A DNA stretch of 5,635 bases. Source: an uncultured Clostridia bacterium. GTDB taxonomy: Bacteria; Bacillota; Clostridia; TANB77; CAG-508. The position numbers were made by a program, and so were the translations under genes. The stretch covers positions 1-5,635 of the forward strand of contig CAPBNZ010000091.1 of NCBI GenBank assembly GCA_948585895.1, in the 5' to 3' direction. Positions 1-5,494 of the stretch are shown here, piece by piece (within the stretch, counting starts at the first letter, position 1; each line of letters starts with the position of its first letter). The notes beneath the pieces were generated by a model. The model was not told the origin of the DNA and did not search any database. It was given only the letters and a program-made list of their open reading frames with translations.

Positions 1-6
1 CAATTG

Positions 7-174
7 TTATGAGAGCCGAAAAAAGTTGTAGATAACTACGCCAACGGCACCAAATAAGGTTTTGAGAGCTTTATGAGAAATTGAATAAGTAGAAAATTCT
101 ATTATTTTTCTAACAAATTTGATCACATTTTCTAACACTTTGTAAATAGTTGTTGTTATTTTGAACGGTTGCAA
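7..174 (-). CDS. Possible small ORF or 3' gene remnant downstream of the integrase, unknown function
   Basis: An uninterrupted frame runs leftward from a TTG at 174-172 to a TAA at 9-7, giving 55 residues. It is closed upstream by a TAG at 186-184, just past the integrase stop. The translation is plausible as protein: a basic helical stretch (VIKFVRKIIEF) and a hydrophobic, glycine-containing end (LFGAVGVVIYNFFRLS) that could be one membrane segment. No good ribosome binding site precedes the TTG; the nearest purine run, AAGG, is about 13 nt upstream. The last 60 bases are richer in GC than the integrase. It could be a real small protein, or the 3' end of a gene into which the element inserted, with the junction near 175-196. 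I do not recognise the family, and chance is possible. Confidence 0.25.
   Translation of the reverse strand: MQPFKITTTIYKVLENVIKFVRKIIEFSTYSISHKALKTLFGAVGVVIYNFFRLS
106..137. repeat. Pair of 10-bp direct repeats next to the integrase, candidate arm-type sites
   Basis: TTTTCTAACA occurs at 106-115 and again at 128-137, with starts 22 bp apart, about two helical turns. Both copies lie within 100 bp of the integrase 3' end. Tyrosine recombinases with an N-terminal arm-binding domain use short direct repeats near the element ends, so these are reasonable arm-site candidates. A weak inverted repeat, GTTATT (155-160) and AATAAC (173-178), lies between them and the gene and could flank a core site. 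The site assignment is inference; only the repeats are seen. Confidence 0.35.
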
Positions 175-196
175 TAACTTTTTCTATGACCTTAAA

Positions 197-1759
197 CTAA
201 CTTGAATTATCTATATTTTCATAAAGATTGTTCAAATCTTTGTCTTTCATTTCATAAATTTCATTCTCGTTATAATTAGTCAAAATAAATTGGAATTTAG
301 CCATTAACACTTGTGCTGATACTTCTTTATTTGTTTCATCTAAATGAGTATAAATCATAGTAGTTTGAATATTAGAATGTCCTAGCCATATTTGAATATC
401 TTTAATTGGAACTTTATTTTGCACCAATAAAGTAGCACAAGAATGTCTTAAATCATGTAAACGGATTCTTTTTAATTCGTAATCTTCTAATAGTTTTGAA
501 AATGTATGACTTAAATAGCCTGGTTTCATAAGTTCTCCATTTGGCATTAAACAAACATAATCTTTATATTTGTTACAATAAGTATTACCAAATATCTTTT
601 TATATTCTGCATACATTGCTTTATATTCTTTTAATAAAACCTCTATAAAATCAAATAATGGCAAAGTACGATAAGATGATTGCGACTTTGTTTTATTCTT
701 AAATACAAACTGTGTTTTACCATTAATCTTAAATCGTTGAACGGTATGTTTTATAGTAATTGTTTTTCTTGTAAAATCAATAGAATCCCATTTTAAACCT
801 AAAACTTCTTCACGTCTTAATCCATAAACTGCTGCAATAATAACTTCTAGGCGAATCGTAGTATTTTCTGCAACCTCAAATAAATGTAGTAATTCTTCAT
901 GTTTATAAAAATTACCAATATAATGGTCTGATTTAATAGGTTTTAAGTTATTAATAAAATTGTATTCAAACAATTCTTGTTCAACTGCTCTGGTAAAAAT
1001 ACAAGATAGAATAGACCTATGATGTTTTACTGTATTTGGTTTTAATCCTTCGCTAAATAAATATTCAATGTAGTTATAAATATCAGCTAGTGTAACATCC
1101 TTTAAAAGTAGTTCTTCATTTTCAAAATAAGGAATCATTCTGCCATTAACATGGTCGTAATATCCTTTATAGGTACTTTTAGCAACTTGATTTTGAATCG
1201 AATTAAGCCATTCTTTAATGTATTCGCTAAACAGCATATCACGATAATGTCCCATTTTTTGAAGTCTTTGCTCTCGTGGATCATCTGATAATTTATTAAC
1301 TAAATCAGTAATAATTCTTTGAATTAAGTGAGTATTTGGATTTTGTACAATTACATTCATTAAAGAATTTATCATTTCTTCTTTTGATGTGTTATACCAA
1401 GCAGATAAACATTTCGTAATTATTAGTTCTTCTTCATTTGATAAAGTTCGATTATTTAAACTAAGTTGTTGAGTCTGATTATCTTTATTAGTTTGAGGTA
1501 ATAAAGATAATTCCATAGATTTGCTTTGATTTTGTTCTTTTAATAATTGTTCGGCAGTTTTCTTGTTGTCTATATAAGAATCTTTACTATAAATCATACG
1601 AATATCAGAGAGTAATTTTTCAGCTTTCATTTGATTTACTTTTTTGCCATCAGCTATAACGGCCGTTGGTATCCATTTTTGAGTTCTTTTATTGTTTGGA
1701 TATACATTTAAGACAACATAATAAACTAGCCCTTTTATTTGTAAGCTACCTGTTACCAA
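197..1759 (-). CDS. int: Tyrosine recombinase (phage/ICE-type integrase)
   Basis: A site-specific recombinase that would integrate and excise a mobile element through a covalent 3'-phosphotyrosine intermediate. Residues 1-55 (GSLQIKG...YYVVLN...KWIPTAV) match the AP2-like arm-DNA-binding domain of Tn916-type integrases. Residues about 175-272 form the SAM-like core-binding domain, and about 285-475 the catalytic domain. The full catalytic set is visible: Arg315 (YGLRREE), a hairpin Lys at about 356 (KNKTKSQSSYRTLPL), His435 and Arg438 (LHDLRHS), His461 (LGHS) and nucleophile Tyr470 (IYTHLDE), so it should be active. At 520 residues it is about 100 longer than typical relatives (380-410). The extra length is a Gln/Asn/Ser-rich and helical stretch at about 75-170. 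The start is TTG, chosen because AGGAGG sits 6 nt upstream and the arm domain begins right there. Its own promoter lies just upstream. Confidence 0.95.
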   Translation of the reverse strand: MVTGSLQIKGLVYYVVLNVYPNNKRTQKWIPTAVIADGKKVNQMKAEKLLSDIRMIYSKDSYIDNKKTAEQLLKEQNQSKSMELSLLPQTNKDNQTQQLSLNNRTLSNEEELIITKCLSAWYNTSKEEMINSLMNVIVQNPNTHLIQRIITDLVNKLSDDPREQRLQKMGHYRDMLFSEYIKEWLNSIQNQVAKSTYKGYYDHVNGRMIPYFENEELLLKDVTLADIYNYIEYLFSEGLKPNTVKHHRSILSCIFTRAVEQELFEYNFINNLKPIKSDHYIGNFYKHEELLHLFEVAENTTIRLEVIIAAVYGLRREEVLGLKWDSIDFTRKTITIKHTVQRFKINGKTQFVFKNKTKSQSSYRTLPLFDFIEVLLKEYKAMYAEYKKIFGNTYCNKYKDYVCLMPNGELMKPGYLSHTFSKLLEDYELKRIRLHDLRHSCATLLVQNKVPIKDIQIWLGHSNIQTTMIYTHLDETNKEVSAQVLMAKFQFILTNYNENEIYEMKDKDLNNLYENIDNSS

Positions 1760-1765
1760 ATAGTT

Positions 1766-1771
1766 CCTCCT
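1766..1771 (-). promoter_or_regulatory. Ribosome binding site fixing the TTG start of the integrase
   Basis: On the minus strand AGGAGG (part of AAAGGAGG) lies 6 nt before the TTG at 1759-1757. No in-frame ATG lies nearby, and the arm-binding domain needs these first residues, so the non-ATG start is well supported. Confidence 0.8.
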
Positions 1772-1806
1772 TTCCGTATAACAGTTTACTTACCTATAGC
1801 TTTTGT

Positions 1807-1835
1807 ATTATATCATAAGTTTTAAATTATGATAA
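1807..1835 (-). promoter_or_regulatory. Integrase promoter overlapping a dyad
   Basis: Reading leftward, TTATCA (1835-1830) and a perfect TATAAT (1812-1807) are separated by 17 nt, giving a predicted start near 1800 and a short leader to the integrase. The same stretch contains an 8-bp inverted repeat, TATCATAA (1811-1818) and TTATGATA (1827-1834), with an 8-nt spacer. The dyad covers the spacer and part of both boxes, so a bound regulator would block transcription. The excisionase-like protein encoded just upstream is one candidate binder; that is inference. Confidence 0.5.
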
Positions 1836-1861
1836 CCCTTTTAATTTTTATGTATCTTTAA

Positions 1862-2083
1862 TTATAGGTCAATTTGTTCATCCAATAAGTATTGAATAAT
1901 GCAAGATTTTGGAATTTTATATTCTCTGCCTATTTTCATAGATTTAATTTTTCCTTGTTTTAGTAGTCTATAGGCAAGAGTAACACCAATATCACCAAGC
2001 ATTTTTCTCATTTGTTCAATATTTACAATGTCTGGATAGTTAGTAAACATTATACTGTAGTTTTCTTTTACATTTTCGCTCAT
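1862..2083 (-). CDS. xis: Excisionase-like winged-helix DNA-binding protein
   Basis: A 73-residue protein with one MerR-like HTH_17/excisionase-family domain at about 18-68. It shows a first helix (IEQMRKMLG), the recognition segment (TLAYRLLKQGKIKSMKIG), and the typical wing and final helix (REYKIPKSCIIQYLL). Such proteins bend DNA at the element ends to steer the integrase toward excision, and often also regulate int. It sits directly upstream of the integrase, same strand, with a 102-bp gap that holds the integrase promoter. The ATG is preceded by an excellent GGAGGTG at 7 nt. The excisionase role rests on fold and position; a purely regulatory role is possible. Confidence 0.8.
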   Translation of the reverse strand: MSENVKENYSIMFTNYPDIVNIEQMRKMLGDIGVTLAYRLLKQGKIKSMKIGREYKIPKSCIIQYLLDEQIDL

Positions 2084-2118
2084 GTTTTTTCACCTCCAAT
2101 TCTTTTAAAATAAAAATA

Positions 2119-2136
2119 GACTTAAATGTTCAAGTC
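2119..2136. promoter_or_regulatory. Small dyad in the gap before the excisionase gene
   Basis: GACTT (2119-2123) and AAGTC (2132-2136) form a 5-bp inverted repeat with an 8-nt spacer, within the 62-bp gap between the HTH gene and the excisionase gene. On the minus strand it contains TTGAAC, which could act as a -35 box, but I see no convincing -10. The excisionase may simply be read through from the upstream gene. Confidence 0.2.
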
Positions 2137-2145
2137 ATAATAATA

Positions 2146-2574
2146 TTAGTATTTAATTATTGCAGGCATATCACTTGAATATGCCAAATCTTTCTTTAGT
2201 TCAAATCTTTTTCTTTCTGTATTATAACGATAAGCACTTGAACAATTTTTTCTTAAAGCAACTTTAGATATAGGACTAAAATAAGAAAGTTCTATTGTAG
2301 CTTCTCTATGTAGCTTATCCATAATTGCTTTTTCTTCCATTCGTTTTTTATTTCTTTTTTTCTTCATAATTTCTTTTGCTTGTTCATTATGTTTTTTAAT
2401 ATTTTCTTCTTTTCTGTTAGCTTTTTCTTGTTGATATAGAGCAGATTTAGATAAAATTCTACTAATCTGACTAATAGATAAATTTACTTTTTTACTAATT
2501 TCTGTCAAGGTTAATTTATCTTTAAAATAAAAATCGTAAATTAATTCATTTCGTTCTAAATCCATTTTCTTCAA
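2146..2574 (-). CDS. HTH DNA-binding protein of the integration module (sigma-70 region 4-like HTH)
   Basis: A 142-residue protein. Residues about 9-42 (ELIYDFYF..LTLTEISKKVNLSISQISRIL) form a sigma-region-4/Xre-like helix-turn-helix. Residues about 48-92 are a highly charged, Lys/Glu-rich helix, probably a coiled coil. The remainder (ATIELSYFSPISKVALRKN..YRYN) is a small conserved-looking tail. Similar HTH proteins occur near integrases in Clostridia elements; a regulator of the xis-int block is the likely job, but no target is known. The first in-frame start is TTG at 2574 with AGGAG 10 nt upstream. An ATG three codons later (2565) lies 19 nt from that site, so TTG is favoured. The gene is first in the leftward block and faces the GACAAT repeat region. 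Confidence 0.65.
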   Translation of the reverse strand: MKKMDLERNELIYDFYFKDKLTLTEISKKVNLSISQISRILSKSALYQQEKANRKEENIKKHNEQAKEIMKKKRNKKRMEEKAIMDKLHREATIELSYFSPISKVALRKNCSSAYRYNTERKRFELKKDLAYSSDMPAIIKY

Positions 2575-2635
2575 TAATCATCAGCTCCTAAAGTTATAAT
2601 GCAAAAATTTGCTAACATTTTTTAAATATAGAAAA

Positions 2636-2647
2636 CTTTATATAAAG
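2636..2647. promoter_or_regulatory. 12-bp perfect palindrome CTTTATATAAAG
   Basis: A perfect AT-rich palindrome lies in the predicted leader of the leftward HTH gene, just left of the divergent promoters. It may be an operator half of this control region, or chance in AT-rich DNA. Confidence 0.25.
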
Positions 2648-2649
2648 AC

Positions 2650-2678
2650 TTGAAAAAAGTGTTTATATAATGTATACT
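2650..2678 (+). promoter_or_regulatory. Candidate rightward promoter P1
   Basis: TTGAAA (2650-2655), a 17-nt spacer, then TATACT (2673-2678) form a good sigma-A type promoter on the plus strand. The predicted start, near 2685, coincides with the first GACAAT hexamer, so a repressor bound there would block it. It would give the 326-residue gene a leader of about 115 nt. Confidence 0.4.
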
Positions 2679-2689
2679 AATATTGACAA
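2662..2689 (-). promoter_or_regulatory. Candidate leftward promoter for the HTH-xis block
   Basis: On the minus strand TTGTCA (2689-2684), a 16-nt spacer and TATAAA (2667-2662) form a plausible promoter. Its -35 box is one of the GACAAT-type repeats read in reverse, which would couple promoter strength to repressor occupancy. It overlaps the rightward P1, so the two may exclude each other. Confidence 0.35.
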
Positions 2690-2746
2690 TAAACAAAAAA
2701 TGACAATATTGTCTATCGACAATTTAATATATATCATATTATTGTC
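2685..2746. promoter_or_regulatory. Operator cluster: five GACAAT/ATTGTC hexamers
   Basis: GACAAT occurs on the plus strand at 2685-2690, 2702-2707 and 2718-2723, and inverted (ATTGTC) at 2708-2713 and 2741-2746. Two of these make a perfect 12-bp palindrome (2702-2713). Two make ATTGTC-TATC-GACAAT (2708-2723), a 16-bp dyad typical of a dimeric repressor site. ATTGTCTAT is also directly repeated at 2708 and 2741, 33 bp or about three turns apart. The cluster lies between divergent genes and overlaps the candidate promoters, as in a phage or ICE decision region. The binding protein is unknown. Confidence 0.6.
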
Positions 2747-2752
2747 TATAAT
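2724..2752 (+). promoter_or_regulatory. Candidate rightward promoter P2
   Basis: A perfect TATAAT (2747-2752) has TTAATA (2724-2729) 17 nt upstream. The last ATTGTC hexamer abuts the -10 box. The predicted start, near 2759, leaves a leader of about 40 nt to the 326-residue gene. The -35 match is only moderate. Confidence 0.4.
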
Positions 2753-2800
2753 GTCAATAACTTTTACTAAAAAATATAAAAAGTTTTTTTAGGGGGGAAT

Positions 2801-3781
2801 ATGGAACAGAAAAATAAGATAGAAATGTATATAAATGAACATCTTAAAGAAGAACAACTAAGAGTACCTATGTTAGATTTTGAAATAAATGAGGAAGGGG
2901 ATTATCAATATACTACAAAAGTATATGAACAACCTAATAAAATAGGAAATATAGTTTTAGATTTTATACAACAGGAATTAAAAGAAATGTCTTATTTTAT
3001 TTTTAAGTTTTATGGATTTCAAACATTACTAACAGAAAAAGAGAGAAAAGAAATATTAGCTTTAAATCCAAACGAAAATAAAGAATTAAACAATAAAATG
3101 GATAAACTATATAGTAAGTACCAAAAAGAATTCGAAGGCTATAAAAGGCAAATAATTGATATTATAGAATACTGTTTATTTAAGGATAAAGAAGAATTAG
3201 AAGATTTGACTCCATTAGAAAAATTACATTTATTTATCAATACAAATAAAGTAGAAGAATATTCAATTCTAAAACACAATGAATTTAAGAAAGTAATAAA
3301 AATAAATAAAGATACATCTAAAATAACAGAAAAGGAGCTAATACAAACTATAAAAGATAAAGATAATAACAGATATGGTATTCAAGAAATTTATAATATT
3401 GATAATTTCTATAATTTACTATTTTTAGAATTGTATTTTATTCTACAGGAAAAAATATATCTTAAAAAGTGTAAGAACTGTGGCAAATACTTTTTAACAA
3501 CAAATTCAGCCGTTATTTATTGTGATAATGTATTTGTAGATAAGAAAACATGTAGAGAAATAGGGGCAAGTAAAGTATTTACTAAAAATCTAGAAAAAGA
3601 TGAAGCTTATAATTTGTATCGAAAAGTGTATAAGAAAAAACAGGCATTAGCTAAGTCAAAAGGTGGAAGTTTTGAGATTGAATATAATAGATTTAAGTAT
3701 CAGGGAAAAGATAAGAAAAATGCCTATAAGTTAAAAGAGATTACAAAAGAGGAATTTATAAAATGGCTTAACAAACAATAA
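2801..3781 (+). CDS. DUF6076-like protein with a four-cysteine putative zinc site, unknown function
   Basis: A 326-residue cytosolic-looking protein with no signal peptide or clear membrane segment. Residues 1-220 are mostly helical and very rich in Lys, Glu and Asn. A compact cysteine motif follows: Cys224 and Cys227 (KKCKNCGKYF), then Cys241 (YCDN) and Cys251 (KTCREIGASK). This resembles the zinc-ribbon end of the Clostridia DUF6076 group, also similar to CGNR-type fingers; the assignment is from memory of the motif. The basic tail (about 255-326) could contact nucleic acid. The start ATG follows AGGGGGG at only 3-4 nt, a G-rich, slightly close site. It is transcribed away from the integration module, from promoters embedded in the GACAAT cluster. 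Proteins of this type are often seen on mobile elements, but no function is established. Confidence 0.6.
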   Translation: MEQKNKIEMYINEHLKEEQLRVPMLDFEINEEGDYQYTTKVYEQPNKIGNIVLDFIQQELKEMSYFIFKFYGFQTLLTEKERKEILALNPNENKELNNKMDKLYSKYQKEFEGYKRQIIDIIEYCLFKDKEELEDLTPLEKLHLFINTNKVEEYSILKHNEFKKVIKINKDTSKITEKELIQTIKDKDNNRYGIQEIYNIDNFYNLLFLELYFILQEKIYLKKCKNCGKYFLTTNSAVIYCDNVFVDKKTCREIGASKVFTKNLEKDEAYNLYRKVYKKKQALAKSKGGSFEIEYNRFKYQGKDKKNAYKLKEITKEEFIKWLNKQ

Positions 3782-3791
3782 TAGAATTAAT

Positions 3792-3828
3792 AAAATGCAC
3801 AATTACTGTTAAAGTATTTGTGCATTTT
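3792..3828. terminator. Bidirectional terminator between convergent genes
   Basis: AAAATGCACAA (3792-3802) and TTGTGCATTTT (3818-3828) form an 11-bp perfect stem. After a T-T mismatch, four more pairs (TACT with AGTA) close on a 5-nt loop. The stem carries A-runs on the left and T-runs on the right, so it can end transcripts on both strands. It starts 11 bases after the 326-residue gene and its right arm overlaps the stop codon of the repressor gene by 2 bp. Confidence 0.8.
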
Positions 3829-4075
3829 AAGAAGCATCTTCTACTAATTTTTTTAATTCTTCAAAATCAATATCTAAAACAATACATAAACCAATTAACT
3901 CAAAATCTTTTACACTTGTTTTAGCAGTTTCAATTTTATATAGTTCAAAACGGTCAAGTTCAATACCAAGTAATTCTAATTTGTGAGATACTTCCGTTTT
4001 TGTATAATGTTTTTCTTCTCTATGTTTTTTAATTAAATCACCGATTACATTACGACAATTATTAAATTTTTTCAT
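3827..4075 (-). CDS. XRE-family small transcriptional repressor
   Basis: An 82-residue protein made almost entirely of one Cro/C1-type HTH domain (about 8-75): IGDLIKKHREEKHYTKTEVSHKL is the first helices and the recognition unit, ELYKIET the following helix, and VKDFELIGLCIVLDIDFEEL the closing helices. Such proteins are dimeric repressors of element or phage genes. The ATG at 4075 is chosen because GGAGG lies 8 nt upstream. An in-frame TTG at 4090 would lie inside that site and is unlikely. It is divergent from the prepilin-like gene (228 bp between starts) and is a natural candidate to bind the 19-bp dyad at that gene's promoter and to control itself. Target and inducer are inference. Confidence 0.8.
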   Translation of the reverse strand: MKKFNNCRNVIGDLIKKHREEKHYTKTEVSHKLELLGIELDRFELYKIETAKTSVKDFELIGLCIVLDIDFEELKKLVEDAS

Positions 4076-4083
4076 GCTAAAAA

Positions 4084-4088
4084 CCTCC
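4084..4088 (-). promoter_or_regulatory. Ribosome binding site deciding the repressor start
   Basis: GGAGG on the minus strand is 8 nt before the ATG at 4075-4073. It overlaps the alternative upstream TTG, which therefore cannot be the start served by this site. Confidence 0.75.
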
Positions 4089-4145
4089 AAAAATCAACAA
4101 AAATATGCAGATAAAAAATAAAAGTAAAAAAATTTTCAATTTTTA

Positions 4146-4175
4146 TTGATTTTATAATAATTTTCATGCTATACT
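4146..4175 (+). promoter_or_regulatory. Promoter of the prepilin-like DGR target gene
   Basis: TTGATT (4146-4151), an 18-nt spacer and TATACT (4170-4175), with an extended -10 TGC directly before the -10 box. The predicted start is near 4182. This leaves an untranslated leader of about 120 nt, AT-rich and without an obvious riboswitch or terminator fold. Confidence 0.65.
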
Positions 4176-4193
4176 GTGTATGAGGAATACACA
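4175..4193. promoter_or_regulatory. 19-bp dyad over the start of transcription, candidate repressor operator
   Basis: TGTGTAT (4175-4181) and ATACACA (4187-4193) form a perfect 7-bp inverted repeat around GAGGA. It begins at the last base of the -10 box and covers the predicted transcription start. This is where an XRE dimer would block the gene, and an XRE gene is transcribed divergently next to it. Confidence 0.5.
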
Positions 4194-4287
4194 TACACGA
4201 AAAATCATAGAAAAACAATGAATAATTTCCAAAAAGTATTGAAAAAATAGTAATAGTTATGTTATAAATAAATAAGAAAAAAGTAAT

Positions 4288-4293
4288 AGGAGG
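4288..4293 (+). promoter_or_regulatory. Ribosome binding site marking the out-of-frame ATG of the target gene
   Basis: AGGAGG is 10 nt before the ATG at 4304. The signal is strong enough to show where translation should begin. That ATG is one base out of frame with the prepilin leader that follows. Confidence 0.75.
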
Positions 4294-4303
4294 ATTACAT
4301 AAG

Positions 4304-5474
4304 ATGAAAAAACAAATCTTAACAAACCAAAAAGAAAATAGGCGGAATTACGCTGATAGCGTTAGTTATCACAATTATTGTTTTATTGATTTTAGCAGCA
4401 GTAAGTATTAGTACATTAACAGGAGAGAATGGAATTTTAACGAGGGCAGGAAATGCTAAAGAGCAAACAGAAATAGCAGATGTAAAGGAAAGAGTGCAAA
4501 TTGACATATTAGGAGTACAAGAAGAGAATCAAAGTGGAGATATTACAAAAGGACAATTAGTAGGAATATTAGAAAAGTATTTTAATAATGTACCAACAGC
4601 AGAAGAATTACCAGACGATTTATCAGAATTAGACTTAACTACAAAAGAAGAATATGGAAGTCATATTATTAAAATATCAGATATATGGAATGGAACGTTT
4701 AGTTGGGAATCAAATAAAACTTTAGCAAAAGATGTTCTAAAAACGGATGCTACTGCTACAGAGGAATCATCTAAAAGCCCATATGTAACATATAATGGAT
4801 TAGATTGTAGAGTATTATATAACGATGACACACATGGAATTCAAATAATAACAGCTGAAAGTGTTGGAGACGTAACATTAGGCTATGGCGATACTGAAGT
4901 TGAGGCATCAGACTTTACCTATGATGGAACAGCAACAGTAAATGACAATTTTAAAAAGGCTGCAGCATCATATAATAATGCAGTAGATACTTTAAATAAC
5001 AAAGCAAAAACATATATGGATGAGAAAGGAACCGCAACAGATGCAAGATGCTTAGGAAGTATTCCAACATTAAATAGTAGTTCAAAATTTCAAGGTGATA
5101 CTACTTCAGAGATGTGGTCTGGCACTTATACTTATTTAGAAACTTATAGTTGGAATAATAAGTTTAAAAATACTGATACTAATCACTCGGAAGATGTAAA
5201 ACAACTTAATGATTTAGGATTAAATGCAAGTTCTGGATATACATGGTTGGCTTCTCGCGATGTGAGCTCTATTTCTGGGGACGCGCATTTCCGTGTGCGC
5301 ATTGTGAACTCTAGCGGCTACACGTACAGCGGCGACTTGTGCCGTGTGTATTCTGACGGTACTGCTACCAGCGATGCGCCGATCTATGGGTTTCGCCCCA
5401 TTTTCCTTCTACCATCTAATGTCGTGATTAGTGGTGGAGATGGAAGCAGTGAGTTTCCATATGTAATAGAGTAG
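4304..5474 (+). CDS. Prepilin-like surface protein with DGR-variable C-terminus; start region frameshifted
   Basis: Probable target protein of a diversity-generating retroelement. After an ATG with a good ribosome binding site, removing one base in the A-runs at 4329-4338 gives a 389-residue protein. Its leader is class III prepilin-type: a Lys-rich head, GG at 13-14, then ITLIALVITIIVLLILAAV, with cleavage expected after Gly14. The usual Glu at mature position 5 is Ala. A pilin-like helix and linker follow (TGENGILTRAGNAKEQ). The C-terminal domain, about 205-389, ends in YTWLASRD...FRVRIVN...GFRPIFLLPSN, the pattern of C-type-lectin-like DGR proteins of Clostridia. The product would be anchored at or exported to the cell surface, displaying a variable binding face. 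As written, the ATG frame ends after 35 codons (TAG at 4409). The prepilin frame is open from 4323 to 5474 but has no ATG upstream of the leader; the TTG at 4386 would discard most of it. Identity is confident; intactness is not. Confidence 0.75.
5256..5405 (+). other. DGR variable region (VR), approximate limits
   Basis: This stretch encodes residues about 318-367 of the target protein. It is about 57% GC by hand count (83 of 145 bases at 5256-5400) inside a gene of much lower GC. Arg changes from AGA to CGC/CGT, and Ala and Pro use GCG and CCG. NNC codons cluster at 5307-5342: AAC, AGC, GGC, TAC, TAC, AGC, GGC, GAC, TGC. DGRs mutate template adenines, often in AAC codons, which yields such NNC sets. 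The composition returns to normal after the GFRP codons (5388-5399). Without the template repeat the borders are estimates and the variable bases cannot be fixed. Confidence 0.75.
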
Positions 5475-5494
5475 TTGAAATAGTAGAGAAAAAT

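Noticed and set aside
1..60. tRNA gene or tRNA 3' end as integration target
   Set aside because: No CCA-type end, T-loop motif or cloverleaf pairing could be found in this GC-richer stretch.
2683..2712. Promoter using the perfect TTGACA at 2683-2688 with TATTGT
   Set aside because: The spacer is 18 nt and the -10 is poor; the TTGACA is better explained as part of the GACAAT operator series, and other promoters nearby score better.
2685..2758. CRISPR-like repeats
   Set aside because: The repeated units are only six bases, in both orientations and unevenly spaced, which fits operators rather than an array.
4100..4140. Promoter of the XRE gene on the minus strand
   Set aside because: A TTGAAA is present but the matching -10 (TTTTAT) is weak in very AT-rich DNA, so I could not support a position.
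4323..4345. Programmed ribosomal frameshift at the A-runs
   Set aside because: A +1 shift is needed, whereas A-run slippage typically gives -1, and no stimulator or typical +1 site is visible; an indel is simpler.
4386..4388. TTG as the true start of the prepilin-like gene
   Set aside because: It lies inside the hydrophobic leader, would remove the prepilin cleavage site, and has no ribosome binding site; the signals at 4288-4306 are far better despite the frameshift.
4319..4507. A 62-codon leftward open frame opposite the start of the prepilin-like gene
   Set aside because: It is the antisense shadow of the hydrophobic prepilin leader, with no ribosome binding site; its apparent membrane character comes from the opposite strand.
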